From contig NZ_JACIVH010000069.1 of assembly GCF_014145615.1 (NCBI RefSeq), positions 1 through 64,000 of the forward strand: DNA of 64,000 bases, read 5' to 3'. A model generated the notes under the pieces. The model saw only the letters and a list, made by a program, of their open reading frames with translations. It was not told the DNA's origin and ran no database searches. Source of the stretch: Limosilactobacillus balticus. GTDB lineage: Bacteria > Bacillota > Bacilli > Lactobacillales > Lactobacillaceae. The translations under genes and the position numbers were made by a program. Below are positions 54,700-64,000 of this stretch, piece by piece (position 1 is the stretch's first letter; every line of letters starts with the position of its first letter).

Positions 54700-56250
54700 C
54701 TATCCTTGTGCATAATGCGCGGCTCGACTTATCTCATGGTAGGCTTGTCTAGTAGTCGCTGAATTAGCACGTAAAATTAATGTATCGCCAGCTTGCAGCG
54801 TTGTTTGGCCATTTGGAATAATTTTTTCTTCTCCCCGATAGACAACCATCACAATACAATCAGTTGGCCATGAAAAATCTTTAATTTTACAACCATCCAA
54901 CTGGGCTCCAGCATAAATGGTGATCGACATCGTAACGTCCTCTTTATGGCGTGCCGGTTGCGGATTATTTCCAATAAAAGCGTTAAACATTGCTGTATAT
55001 ACTGGTTCACCGTGTAACGCATCCACAACGAGATAGGCTACCACTGCTACTAAGGCTAATGGCATTAAATGCGCAAGTGAACCAACCATTTCAGTAATTA
55101 ATAAAATGGCAGTAAACGGCGCCTTACTAATACATGCAAAGTAACCAGCCATTCCATAGATAATAAAATTAGGTAAATATCGAACCGGCATTAGTCCTAA
55201 ACGAACCATCAACGCACAATAGACTGCGCCTAAAATAGCACCAAGAGTTAAAATTGGTAAAAATATCCCACCTGGTAATTGCGAACCATAACTAATCATT
55301 GAAAATACAAAGCGAAGAATAAAAAGCCCAACAAAAAGCGCTAAAGAAAATGGTAAGGAACGCAAAATAATAATTAATTCATTTCCTCCACCCAATGTGA
55401 TTGGAAAGTACCAGGCAATAGGAATAACCAGTAAAAACGGAATAATTGGATAAGCAATCGGGGATAATTTAGGAATCCGTGCCATCCAACCATTTAACTG
55501 CAAAATAATAATTTGATAAAAACGCCCTAAGATACCTAATAAAAGGCCGAGCACGATTAAGTGCCAATAAAGATTATTAGGAAGCATGTGATTATAAGGA
55601 ACATTCAAAACCGGTCGCAAGCCAAAAAACTGCATTGAAACCATATTCGAACAAAGCGAACTCACAAATGTTGCCAACCAAATTACCGGTGAAAAATTAT
55701 GATACACTTCTTCTAAAATAAAGATAGTCGCAGCGATTGGCGCATTAAAGGCTGCAGATAGTCCTGCTGCTGCTCCACTTGCGATCCCTATTTGGCGATT
55801 AAGGTGTCCTACTTTGGCCTTTTCTTCTACTCCTTGACCAATTGTTGCTCCAAGTTGAATTGATGGTCCTTCACGTCCAAGATATAATCCAGATCCAATA
55901 GCGAAAAGCCCACCGAGAAATTTCCGCCATAACACTGGCCACCATTTTTCATCAAATTGGTTAGTTAACTGTCCTTCAACTTGCGGAATCCCTGAACCCT
56001 TTATATCAGGGTAGGATTGAGCTAACCATCCTAATAGTAATGCTAAGATAATTGATCCAATCGTCCACGGTATTAACCATAACGGATGAGAATGAAAATA
56101 CGCAAAACTTGTTGTTACTAATTGTAAAAAGTGTTGAATTATAAGCCTGAATACACTAACTACTAAACCAGTCAACATTCCAATAATGATCGCTCGAATT
56201 AGTTGGTTAAACTGACTATATCGATGAAATGCCTCTTTTCTACTCTCCAT
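54700..56250 (-). CDS. ClC-family chloride/proton antiporter with TrkA-C domain
   Basis: 516 residues from the ATG at 56250 (GGAG upstream; longer frame lacks RBS). Membrane domain with the ion-selectivity motifs GSGIPQVEG, GREGPSIQLGA (gating Glu) and LPGGIFLPILTLGA; a second internal Glu in FILEEVYHNF fits a proton-coupled exchanger rather than a channel. C-terminal RCK/TrkA-C-like domain about 440-510 (TDCIVMVVYRGEEKIIPNGQTTLQAGDTLILRA). Possible roles: acid or halide stress. Confidence 0.9.
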   Translation of the reverse strand: MESRKEAFHRYSQFNQLIRAIIIGMLTGLVVSVFRLIIQHFLQLVTTSFAYFHSHPLWLIPWTIGSIILALLLGWLAQSYPDIKGSGIPQVEGQLTNQFDEKWWPVLWRKFLGGLFAIGSGLYLGREGPSIQLGATIGQGVEEKAKVGHLNRQIGIASGAAAGLSAAFNAPIAATIFILEEVYHNFSPVIWLATFVSSLCSNMVSMQFFGLRPVLNVPYNHMLPNNLYWHLIVLGLLLGILGRFYQIIILQLNGWMARIPKLSPIAYPIIPFLLVIPIAWYFPITLGGGNELIIILRSLPFSLALFVGLFILRFVFSMISYGSQLPGGIFLPILTLGAILGAVYCALMVRLGLMPVRYLPNFIIYGMAGYFACISKAPFTAILLITEMVGSLAHLMPLALVAVVAYLVVDALHGEPVYTAMFNAFIGNNPQPARHKEDVTMSITIYAGAQLDGCKIKDFSWPTDCIVMVVYRGEEKIIPNGQTTLQAGDTLILRANSATTRQAYHEISRAAHYAQG

Positions 56251-56367
56251 TGTTTTTCTCCAATTTATTAAAAGTCTACATGCCATTGTACTACATGAAT
56301 TTAGCAAGACGAAATTAATTTTAAAATAAAATGGGACCGTGACATAAGTTAGGTTACTTTCAGAAAA

Positions 56368-56511
56368 GATAAAGAGCGCAGTACAACAATGGCCTCCAAT
56401 ACTCGGTAAAAACCAAATATTGGAGGCCTATTGTTGCTTGCGGGGGGCTCCCAGAGGCTAGCTTCGCATCGAAAAACGAAGTCATAAGTGACTTCTGTCT
56501 CGCTCCCTATC
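56368..56511 (-). repeat. Structured element 3' of the amino-acid permease
   Basis: Closed by GATAGGGAGCG with CGCTCTTTATC (minus strand, 56501-56511 and 56368-56378; two G-U pairs only on this strand). Inside are an 18-bp helix with one bulge (56384-56402 with 56418-56436) and a GAAGTCA/TGACTTC hairpin. The outer helix starts at the base after the permease stop codon. Likely a 3'-UTR RNA or repetitive element. Confidence 0.6.
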
Positions 56512-57894
56512 TTATGCTTTTTCGTTTTTAAAACCATGTCGAACAAGGTATACTGCGACTGCTAGAATCAACACTGCAGCCCCAACAATAACTGAAACCC
56601 GTGTGTCAGGATTAATGAACATAAAGATAACAATCACAATCAACATGAGAAATGCAAAGTAATTTGAAAATGGATATAGTGGTAATTTAAATGGGTGATC
56701 AACCATTAAGTCTTTATTATTTCGGCGGAAACGTAATTCTGCTAGTAAAATTACAAACCACGGAATCATTCCAGGTAAAACAGAAGAACTGAAGACAACC
56801 ACGAACATATCAGCAGTTGAATGGTTATAAGTTGCCGAAATCATATCGATAATAAAACCAATCAAAATACCACCGGAAATACCAAGGATGGCAGCATCGG
56901 GAACAACCCGTTTTGAAAGACGGCCAAAAATCTTGGGAGCATCCCCTTCATGAGATAACTTAAACAGCATCCGACTTGAACTATAAATTCCTGAATTAGC
57001 ACCTGATAATGCAGCGGTTAAAACCACAAAGTTAATAATTGATGCTGCAGCTGTAATTCCGACCTTAGCAAACGTAGATACAAATGGTGATCCAACACTA
57101 CTTAATTCATTCCAAGGATAAATTGTTACAATTACAAAAATTGCTCCAACGTAGAAAATCAAAATTCGGAATAAAACAGACTTAACAGATTTAACAATTG
57201 CTTTTTGCGGATTTGCTACTTCACCGGCAGAAATTCCTAGCAATTCGATTCCTTCATAGGATCCAACAATAATTGACATCGAGAAGAAGAAACCACTCCA
57301 GCCACCAGTGAAAAATCCACCATGAGACCAAAGATTACTAAAACCAGTTGGATGACCACCATTACCAAAACCAAAGAAAATAATCATAAATCCAAGTAAG
57401 ATCATGAAGATAATAGTAATAACTTTGATCATCGCAAACCAAAATTCAAGTGACCCATATGCTTTTGCACTTGCTAAATTAGCAAGTACCAAGAAAATAA
57501 TAATAACAACTCCAGCTACCCAAGTATGAAGGTGCGGCCACCAATATTTAAGATATTCAGTTGCCGCTACTACTTCGGACATTCCTACAACAATATACTC
57601 AAATACGTTAGCCCATTTAGCGAGGTATCCAGCTACAGGATGAACATATTCAGTTGCATAATCCGCAAAAGAACCAGTTCCAGGATTAATGTAAATCATC
57701 TCTCCTAACGCTCTCATAACAATATATAAAATTAAGCCAACAAACGCATATGCGAGAATAACAGATGGCCCTGTCCACTTGATTGTAGATGTTGATCCCA
57801 TAAACAGTCCAACACCAATCGCTCCACCAAGGGAAATCATTTCCATCTGACCAGCAGTCATCGAACGATTAAGTTCTGGTGCCGATTTTTTCAT
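56512..57894 (-). CDS. Amino-acid permease (APC superfamily)
   Basis: About 460 residues, 12 helices of the amino-acid transporter (AAT) type: MISLGGAIGVGLFMGSTSTIKWTGPS near 20-45, ALGEMIYINPGTGSFADYATEYVHP, SYEGIELLGISAGEVANPQKAI and GANSGIYSSSRMLFKLSHEGDAP. Start assigned to the fourth codon because AAAGGA lies directly against the first ATG. Promoter TTGGAA / TATAAT is of near-consensus quality. Substrate cannot be told. Confidence 0.87.
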   Translation of the reverse strand: MKKSAPELNRSMTAGQMEMISLGGAIGVGLFMGSTSTIKWTGPSVILAYAFVGLILYIVMRALGEMIYINPGTGSFADYATEYVHPVAGYLAKWANVFEYIVVGMSEVVAATEYLKYWWPHLHTWVAGVVIIIFLVLANLASAKAYGSLEFWFAMIKVITIIFMILLGFMIIFFGFGNGGHPTGFSNLWSHGGFFTGGWSGFFFSMSIIVGSYEGIELLGISAGEVANPQKAIVKSVKSVLFRILIFYVGAIFVIVTIYPWNELSSVGSPFVSTFAKVGITAAASIINFVVLTAALSGANSGIYSSSRMLFKLSHEGDAPKIFGRLSKRVVPDAAILGISGGILIGFIIDMISATYNHSTADMFVVVFSSSVLPGMIPWFVILLAELRFRRNNKDLMVDHPFKLPLYPFSNYFAFLMLIVIVIFMFINPDTRVSVIVGAAVLILAVAVYLVRHGFKNEKA

Positions 57895-57932
57895 GTGTAT
57901 CATTATCCTTTCATTGTATTTAACTCTTAAAG

Positions 57933-57961
57933 ATTATATTATATTTCATACTAAATTCCAA
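57933..57961 (-). promoter_or_regulatory. Promoter of amino-acid permease
   Basis: Minus strand TTGGAA (57956-57961), 17-base spacer, TATAAT (57933-57938). Confidence 0.65.
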
Positions 57962-57994
57962 CGCTTCTTTCTCATTATTTTTTAATATAAATAA

Positions 57995-58008
57995 TGTAAT
58001 CGTTTTCG
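57995..58008 (-). promoter_or_regulatory. cre site upstream of the permease promoter
   Basis: Minus strand CGAAAACGATTACA, one deviation. About 34 bases upstream of the -35, a position more fitting for activation than repression. Confidence 0.5.
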
Positions 58009-58033
58009 ATCTTAATTAAATAATCTGTAACTA

Positions 58034-58067
58034 AAAAGGACTATGGAATTTCATCCATAGTCCTTTT
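58034..58067 (-). terminator. eno terminator
   Basis: Perfect 14-bp stem AAAAGGACTATGGA (58034-58047) with 58054-58067. Confidence 0.88.
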
Positions 58068-58089
58068 GATTTTTAACTAATGCTTAAAA

Positions 58090-59472
<1,383 letters not shown>

Positions 59473-59502
59473 TTACACAATTAAAAACAAGCATTTAACC
59501 GC

Positions 59503-60252
59503 CTAATGGTGAACTAATTGTAAAAATGTTTCTGGATTTAGGCTAGCTGCTCCAACTAAGACACCATCAATATCATTTTTTGCCATTAGTGCATTGATAT
59601 TAGAAGTTGTCACACTTCCTCCATATAGAATTCGAACATTATTTGCAACTTCATCCCCATACATATCACTAATTGTTTGCCTAATTAGGTAGCAACCTTC
59701 TGCTGCCTGGTCTGGATCCGCACTCTCACCCGTACCAATCGCCCAACTAGGTTCATAAGCGATCGTAACATGACAAATTTCATCATTGGTCAAGCCGTGA
59801 AGATCGGCAAGGATTCGGCTCACTACCCAATGAACTTTCTTTCCAGCAACACGTCGACGCATGGTGTCATCACAGCAAACAATCGGACATAACCCATTTG
59901 CTAATGCCGCCTTCACCTTTTTATTAATTAATTCATCAGTTTCATTAAAGTAAGTTCGGCGCTCAGAATGGCCTAAGATCACATGATGAATTCCTGCTTG
60001 GTATAAAGCATATGGACTTGTTTCGCCAGTATAGGCTCCTTCATTTTTATAGTAGCAGTTTTCTGCCATTATTTTTAACGGGGATTCTTCAGCTGCTTTA
60101 ACCATTGGTACTAAACAAAGAGTAGGAGCAGCAATTGCTGTTTCAAGTTGGTCGGCAGGTGGAAGTTGATTTTTTACTTCTTCGATAAAAGAGACAGCTT
60201 CTTGTACATCCTTATGCATTTTCCAATTGCCAGCAATAATCGGTACTCTCAT
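59503..60252 (-). CDS. tpiA: Triosephosphate isomerase, divergent
   Basis: 249 residues with all four catalytic positions: Asn9, Lys11, His95 (ILGHSERR) and Glu167 (YEPSWAIGTG). However, usually fixed positions differ: the C-x-G-E motif is CCDD (126-129), the loop-6 hinge lysine after GTG is Glu176, and AQN is AEN. So it may be a slower enzyme or have relaxed constraint, as expected if flux through it is low in a phosphoketolase organism (inference). It follows a terminator after pgk. Confidence 0.9.
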   Translation of the reverse strand: MRVPIIAGNWKMHKDVQEAVSFIEEVKNQLPPADQLETAIAAPTLCLVPMVKAAEESPLKIMAENCYYKNEGAYTGETSPYALYQAGIHHVILGHSERRTYFNETDELINKKVKAALANGLCPIVCCDDTMRRRVAGKKVHWVVSRILADLHGLTNDEICHVTIAYEPSWAIGTGESADPDQAAEGCYLIRQTISDMYGDEVANNVRILYGGSVTTSNINALMAKNDIDGVLVGAASLNPETFLQLVHH

Positions 60253-60301
60253 TATTTGACCCTCCCATCTACTATTTTATTGTTAATACCAAGATACGGT
60301 A

Positions 60302-60338
60302 AGAGGCTGAGAAAAGCAAAAGTTTTCTCAGCCCCTTA
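60302..60338 (-). terminator. Terminator between pgk and tpiA
   Basis: AGGGGCTGAGAAAA with TTTTCTCAGCCTCT on the minus strand (one G-U). Same GAGGCTGAGAAAA motif as the end of the long structured repeats. Confidence 0.7.
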
Positions 60339-60370
60339 TATAGGATTTATAAATAGTAGTTAAACATTAA

Positions 60371-61576
60371 TTATTTGTCAGAAATTGCGGCAATTCCAGG
60401 TAATTCGTTACCTTCAAGGTAAGTTAATGATGCACCACCACCAGTTGAGATATGGGTAAGCTTATCAGCAACACCCAATTCCTTAACAGCAGCAGTTGAG
60501 TCCCCCCCACCAACGATTGTCGTAGCATCTGTTAATGTACCAAGGAATTTACCAATTTCAAGCGTACCCTTAGCAAAGTTTGGCATTTCAAATACACCCA
60601 TTGGTCCATTCCAAACAACAGTTTTGGCATCCTTTAATACGTTCTTAAACTCTTCAACAGACTTAGGACCAATATCAAGGGCCATCCAACCGTCGTCAAT
60701 ATCGCCTTCAACGACCTTTGTATCAGCATCATTGTTGAACTTATCAGCTACTACATTATCAATTGGCAATACAAGCTTGTCGCCAGCTTTGTCTAAGATT
60801 TGCTTAGCAACGTCAATCTTGTCTTTTTCAACAAGTGAGTTACCAACTTTGATTCCCTTAGCAGCGTAGAATGTATAAGCCATTCCACCACCGATAATAA
60901 TCTTGTCTGCTTTGTCAAGAAGGTTATCAATAACACCAATCTTATCAGAAACTTTTGCACCACCAAGGATGGCAACAAATGGACGTTCAGGATTATCCAC
61001 TGCATCACCTAAGAACTTGATTTCCTTTTCCATCAAGTAACCAGCTGCTGCCTTACCTGGCATGTTAGTAGCAATACCAACATTAGAAGCGTGCTTACGG
61101 TGAGCTGTACCAAAGGCATCATTTACAAATACATCACCAAGAGATGCCCAGTACTTACCTAATTCAGGATCATTACCAGATTCACGCTTTACATATTCGC
61201 CATCCTTAACATCTTCATAACGGGTGTTTTGAACGAGCAAAACATCACCATTCTTCATGTTATCGATAGCATCTTCTAATTGCTTACCTTCAGTAACTGG
61301 AACAAACGTTACTGGCTTATTCAGTAAGTTAGAAAGGCGTTCTGCAACTGGACGAAGTGAAAGTCCAGGCTTATCTTCTTCTTTTTTAATTCGGCCAAGG
61401 TGTGAGAATAAGATTGCCCGACCACCGTGGTCAATAACATATTTGATTGTTGGCAAAGCAGCAACAATTCGATTATCGTCACCAACAACGCCGTCTTTAA
61501 TTGGAACATTAAAGTCAACACGCATTAATACTTTCTTGCCTTCTAAAGGAAGGTCTTCAACAGTTAATTTAGCCAT
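60371..61576 (-). CDS. pgk: Phosphoglycerate kinase
   Basis: ATP-forming step of glycolysis, 401 residues. [11 protein letters not shown] near 19-29, SHLGR near 59-63, [18 protein letters not shown] near 155, GGGMAYTF near 232, GGGDSTAA near 351. Preceded by GGAG. Separated from gap by an attenuator-like hairpin. Confidence 0.97.
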   Translation of the reverse strand: MAKLTVEDLPLEGKKVLMRVDFNVPIKDGVVGDDNRIVAALPTIKYVIDHGGRAILFSHLGRIKKEEDKPGLSLRPVAERLSNLLNKPVTFVPVTEGKQLEDAIDNMKNGDVLLVQNTRYEDVKDGEYVKRESGNDPELGKYWASLGDVFVNDAFGTAHRKHASNVGIATNMPGKAAAGYLMEKEIKFLGDAVDNPERPFVAILGGAKVSDKIGVIDNLLDKADKIIIGGGMAYTFYAAKGIKVGNSLVEKDKIDVAKQILDKAGDKLVLPIDNVVADKFNNDADTKVVEGDIDDGWMALDIGPKSVEEFKNVLKDAKTVVWNGPMGVFEMPNFAKGTLEIGKFLGTLTDATTIVGGGDSTAAVKELGVADKLTHISTGGGASLTYLEGNELPGIAAISDK

Positions 61577-61602
61577 TGTATTATGTCTCCTCTTCTCTTG
61601 GT

Positions 61603-61639
61603 AAAAAAAGGCGGGCGGAGTAGTCCTCCTCCCACCTTA
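61603..61639 (-). terminator. Terminator between gap and pgk
   Basis: GC-rich hairpin AAGGTGGGAGGAG...CTCCGCCCGCCTT on the minus strand, then TTTTTTT. Read-through or a separate pgk promoter must supply pgk. Confidence 0.8.
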
Positions 61640-61666
61640 ATCAAATTAGTTTAATTTTACTTCAAA

Positions 61667-62674
61667 TTAAAGAGTAGCAAAGTGAAGTAAAGTCCGGATC
61701 ATGTTGCTAGTGAAACCGTATTCGTTGTCATACCAAGCAACAGTCTTAACTAATTGTGAGCCATCGTCACCTTCCATAATTTCAGTTTGGGAAGGATCAA
61801 ATACTGAACCGTATGTTGAACCGATAATATCAGTTGAAACAATTTCATCTTCAGTGTAACCGAATGCTGGGTTAGTAGCCTTCTTCATAGCATCGTTGAT
61901 TTGGTCAACAGTAACCTTCTTGTCTAAGATTGAAACAAGTTCAGTTAATGAACCATCAACAACACCAACACGTTGTGCGTGACCTGAAAGCTTACCGTTT
62001 AATTCAGGAATAACTAAACCAATAGCCTTAGCAGCACCACTTGAGTGAGGAATAGTGTTTACACTTGCAGTACGGTTGTTACGCATCTTCTTACCACGAG
62101 GACCATCAAGGATAGCTTGAGTAGAAGTAAATGCGTGGATAGTAGTCATAGTACCAACCTTAACACCAAATTCGTCATTTAAGACCTTAGCCATTGGTGC
62201 CAAGCAACTAGTAGTACATGAACCAGCTGATACGATAATGTCATCCTTAGTCAAAGTGTCAAGGTTAACACCAGGAACAACAGTTGGGATGTTACCAGCA
62301 GGTGCTGAAATCAATACACGCTTTGCACCAGCGTCAATGTGTGCTTGTGACTTTTCAGCAGAAGTGTAGAAACCAGTACATTCAAGAACAAAGTCAACGC
62401 CATCGTTCTTTACCCAAGGAATGTTACGAGCATCGCGTTCAGCGTATACAGGGTATTCCTTACCATCAACAACAATACCAGTATCAGTAGATGTAACTTC
62501 ACCTGGGAACTTACCATGAGTTGAGTCATACTTAAGTAAGTAAGCCAACATAGAAGGAGTAGTCAAATCGTTGATTGCAACAACTTCAATATCATTTGTG
62601 TTAAGTTCGTGAATCCGACGAAATGCTAAACGACCAATACGGCCAAAACCGTTAATACCAATTTTTACAGTCAT
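61667..62674 (-). CDS. gap: Glyceraldehyde-3-phosphate dehydrogenase
   Basis: 335 residues from the ATG at 62674 (AAGGAGG ten bases upstream). NAD-binding start [15 protein letters not shown], catalytic Cys in [12 protein letters not shown] near 156 (the usual Asn after CTT is Ser), KKMRNNRTA and WYDNEYGF. Phosphorylating type, glycolytic. No cggR upstream. Confidence 0.96.
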   Translation of the reverse strand: MTVKIGINGFGRIGRLAFRRIHELNTNDIEVVAINDLTTPSMLAYLLKYDSTHGKFPGEVTSTDTGIVVDGKEYPVYAERDARNIPWVKNDGVDFVLECTGFYTSAEKSQAHIDAGAKRVLISAPAGNIPTVVPGVNLDTLTKDDIIVSAGSCTTSCLAPMAKVLNDEFGVKVGTMTTIHAFTSTQAILDGPRGKKMRNNRTASVNTIPHSSGAAKAIGLVIPELNGKLSGHAQRVGVVDGSLTELVSILDKKVTVDQINDAMKKATNPAFGYTEDEIVSTDIIGSTYGSVFDPSQTEIMEGDDGSQLVKTVAWYDNEYGFTSNMIRTLLHFATL

Positions 62675-62704
62675 ACTGCAAATTCCTCCTTTAGGAAAAA
62701 ACAT

Positions 62705-62942
62705 AATTAGTGTACTTGCTTAGTTTATCACATTACATCAGCATCGCAACTCTCAACCATTGTAAGTGACGTAGTGGTAAGGTCTAAGCAATAATACAAC
62801 TTCTACGATACTTATGATACCATCTTCAAAAAAATTGTCTATTCAATCACAACATTTTTCTGATGTAAGCGTTATTTTAATTAAAATTTTCAAATAATAC
62901 TTGCAATTCATATTAACTTAAGATAATATAATATCTGTTGAC
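62705..62942. other. Region between gap and tRNA-Arg
   Basis: No gene. A -10 TATCAT with a TAGACA -35 (minus strand, near 62818-62845) is a plausible gap promoter giving a leader of about 140 bases. TGTAAGCGTTAT at 62865 is a partial cre. On the plus strand TATAAT at 62927-62932 should serve the tRNA. Confidence 0.4.
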
Positions 62943-63014
62943 GCGCCCTTAGTGTAATGGATCGCACGTGAGATTCCGGTTCTCGAGATCCGAGTTCGAC
63001 TCTCGGGGGGCGCA
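62943..63014 (+). tRNA. tRNA-Arg (anticodon CCG)
   Basis: Acceptor GCGCCCT pairs with GGGGCGC (one G-U), discriminator A; anticodon stem TGAGA/TCTCG with loop TTCCGGT gives CCG, reading CGG; T-arm CCGAG-TTCGACT-CTCGG. CCA is not encoded. Terminator follows directly. Confidence 0.95.
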
Positions 63015-63022
63015 TTTTTTAT

Positions 63023-63054
63023 AAGGCTGTTGAATTTTTTCGACAGCCTTTTTT
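63023..63054 (+). terminator. tRNA-Arg terminator
   Basis: AAGGCTGT/ACAGCCTT stem (63023-63030, 63043-63050) and TTTTTT. Confidence 0.85.
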
Positions 63055-63116
63055 CATTTTTAAGATATTACAGTCGCCACAAGGCTGTTTATTTCTACTC
63101 ACCTTTTCGATAATTC

Positions 63117-63166
63117 AAAAAAGATCTCCATAATTCGAAATCGATCGAATAATTGGAGATCTTTTT
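63117..63166 (-). terminator. clpP terminator
   Basis: AAAAGATCTCCA...TGGAGATCTTTT long stem with an inner TAATTCG/CGAAT helix, TTTTTT on the minus strand. Confidence 0.85.
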
Positions 63167-63176
63167 ATTTATCACT

Positions 63177-63770
63177 TTACTTTAATTTGGAATTATTTTC
63201 CATTACACCATCAAGTAAGCCGTAATCTACTGCTTCTTGTGCTGTCAAGTAATGATCACGTTCAGTATCAGCCTGAATCTTCTCGATAGGTTGACCAGAA
63301 TTCTTAGCAAGGATACCGTTAAGCATCTTCCGTGTTTTCAAAATTTCAGTAGCAGCAATTTCAATTTCAGTCTGTTGACCTTGAGCCCCACCAGATGGTT
63401 GGTGAATCAAAACTTGTGAGTGTGGTAATCCAAAACGCTTACCCTTAGCACCAGATGATACTAATACACTAGCCATAGAAGCAGCCATTCCGATTACAAT
63501 AGTTTGAACATCAGCCTTAATAAAGTTCATAGTGTCATAAATTGCCATTCCTGAGGTAACAACTCCACCAGGTGAATTAATGTATAAGTAAATATCTTTA
63601 GTTGAGTCTTGCGCATCAAGGAATAAAAGTTGCGCAACAATTGAATTTGCCATTTCGTCTTCAATTGGACCAGAGAGCATAATAATACGGTCCTTCAGAA
63701 GCCGTGAGTAGATGTCATAAGCACGTTCACCACGAGATGATTGCTCAATGACAGTAGGTACTAAATTCAT
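63177..63770 (-). CDS. clpP: ATP-dependent Clp protease proteolytic subunit
   Basis: 197 residues, usual length. Triad Ser98 (GMAASMAS), His123 (LIHQPSGG) and Asp172 (ERDHYL). Forms the tetradecameric chamber for ClpX/ClpC/ClpE substrates. The promoter carries a CtsR operator over the -35 and a CIRCE-like palindrome in the leader, indicating heat-shock control. Confidence 0.98.
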   Translation of the reverse strand: MNLVPTVIEQSSRGERAYDIYSRLLKDRIIMLSGPIEDEMANSIVAQLLFLDAQDSTKDIYLYINSPGGVVTSGMAIYDTMNFIKADVQTIVIGMAASMASVLVSSGAKGKRFGLPHSQVLIHQPSGGAQGQQTEIEIAATEILKTRKMLNGILAKNSGQPIEKIQADTERDHYLTAQEAVDYGLLDGVMENNSKLK

Positions 63771-63790
63771 AATATGGCCTCCTTAGTAAA

Positions 63791-63817
63791 TTAGCACTCG
63801 TTAGTCTTATATGCTAA
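63791..63817. promoter_or_regulatory. Degenerate CIRCE element in clpP leader
   Basis: TTAGCACTC (63791-63799), nine bases, then ATATGCTAA (63809-63817), where consensus is GAGTGCTAA: one arm perfect, six of nine in the other, exact spacing. Candidate HrcA site. Confidence 0.5.
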
Positions 63818-63828
63818 CGGATAATAAT

Positions 63829-63857
63829 ACTATACTCGATTGGTCAAAAAAGGTCAA
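63829..63857 (-). promoter_or_regulatory. clpP promoter
   Basis: Minus strand TTGACC (63852-63857), 17-base spacer, TATAGT (63829-63834). Confidence 0.7.
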
Positions 63858-63858
63858 A
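63842..63858 (+). promoter_or_regulatory. CtsR operator
   Basis: GGTCAAA-AAA-GGTCAAA, an exact tandem heptad as bound by CtsR, covering the clpP -35. Confidence 0.9.
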
Positions 63859-63921
63859 TGTTTTAACTATTATTTAATATTTTTTTGCAAAATATTCTTG
63901 ATTATTATAATAAAATCACAA

Positions 63922-63956
63922 AAAACAAGGCTAAAAGTTCTTCAAAGCCTTGTTTT
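63922..63956 (-). terminator. Terminator of the last (partial) gene
   Basis: AAAACAAGGCT/AGCCTTGTTTT, perfect 11 bp (63922-63932, 63946-63956). Confidence 0.8.
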
Positions 63957-63965
63957 AGTGAAAAT

Positions 63966-64000
63966 TTAATTCTTTTTGTCAGCATCGGCTATCTTTTCAG
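63966..64000 (-). CDS. 3' end of a minus-strand gene (possibly whiA)
   Basis: Eleven codons reading EKIADADKKN then TAA, followed by a terminator. In related Firmicutes whiA lies directly upstream of clpP on the same strand, so WhiA is the positional guess; the sequence alone cannot show it. Confidence 0.5.
   Translation of the reverse strand, partial: EKIADADKKN

Noticed and set aside
56349-56546. 65-codon frame over the permease 3' element
   Set aside because: Overlaps the permease end and the strong hairpins; no RBS.

Overview
The window looks like chromosomal DNA of an AT-rich, low-GC Gram-positive lactic acid bacterium. A Limosilactobacillus (L. reuteri-like) species is the best guess. 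This is inferred from an Apf-type LysM cell-wall protein, CdaA-CdaR-GlmM linkage, CtsR and CcpA (cre) operator sequences, catabolic ornithine carbamoyltransferase plus carbamate kinase, and the gene order clpP / gap-pgk-tpiA-eno / secG-esterase-rnr-smpB. Almost everything is ordinary core or carbohydrate-accessory chromosome. I see no insertion sequence, prophage, CRISPR array, rRNA or replication origin.

Layout. 1-2400: argF (arcB) and arcC on the minus strand, followed by a structured repeat. 2614-3453: an orphan YcbB-type response regulator, divergent from argF. 3509-25315: a plant-glycan island with GH3, GH5, GH42, GH43 and GH120 glycosidases, two oligosaccharide or sugar permeases, a xylose-type sugar porter, xylA, xylB, three AraC regulators and a ROK-family XylR. 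Four similar TTAGTT/AACTAA palindromes mark a probable XylR regulon (GH43, xylA, the transporter-GH120 operon, the sugar porter), and cre sites lie close to most of the promoters. 25415-36233: pgi, an acetyltransferase, a GlcU/RbsU-type permease, a two-component system, tmRNA (ssrA), an Apf-like cell-wall protein, and an acyltransferase-MarR-HAD operon. 36234-41647: a candidate small RNA, glmS, and cdaA-cdaR-glmM (c-di-AMP and amino-sugar supply for cell wall). 41796-44501: a ribose operon (rbsK, rbsD, FucP-type permease). 44834-50600: murB, a DnaQ-like exonuclease plus PAS protein, GNAT-tsaE, pta (followed by the second copy of the structured repeat), ung and a LURP-one-like protein. 50656-57894: smpB, rnr, esterase, secG, a ClC transporter and an amino-acid permease (followed by another structured 3' element). 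58090-62674: eno, tpiA, pgk and gap, punctuated by terminators. 62943-63770: tRNA-Arg(CCG) and clpP with CtsR and CIRCE-like sites. The last 35 bases are the 3' end of a further minus-strand gene.

How the genes fit together. The island should hydrolyse beta-xylosides and other beta-glycosides inside the cell, convert xylose to xylulose-5-phosphate for the phosphoketolase pathway, and be induced by xylose (XylR) under glucose repression (CcpA).

The observations I would follow first are these. (1) A near-identical structured element of about 185 nt directly 3' of both arcC and pta, conserved in stem but not in loop. (2) A compact sRNA-like transcription unit at 36278-36395 with a consensus-like promoter, a cre over its -10, a pyrimidine-rich single-stranded stretch and an intrinsic terminator. 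(3) A perfect 18-bp direct repeat that touches both the argF -35 and the start of the divergent orphan response-regulator gene.
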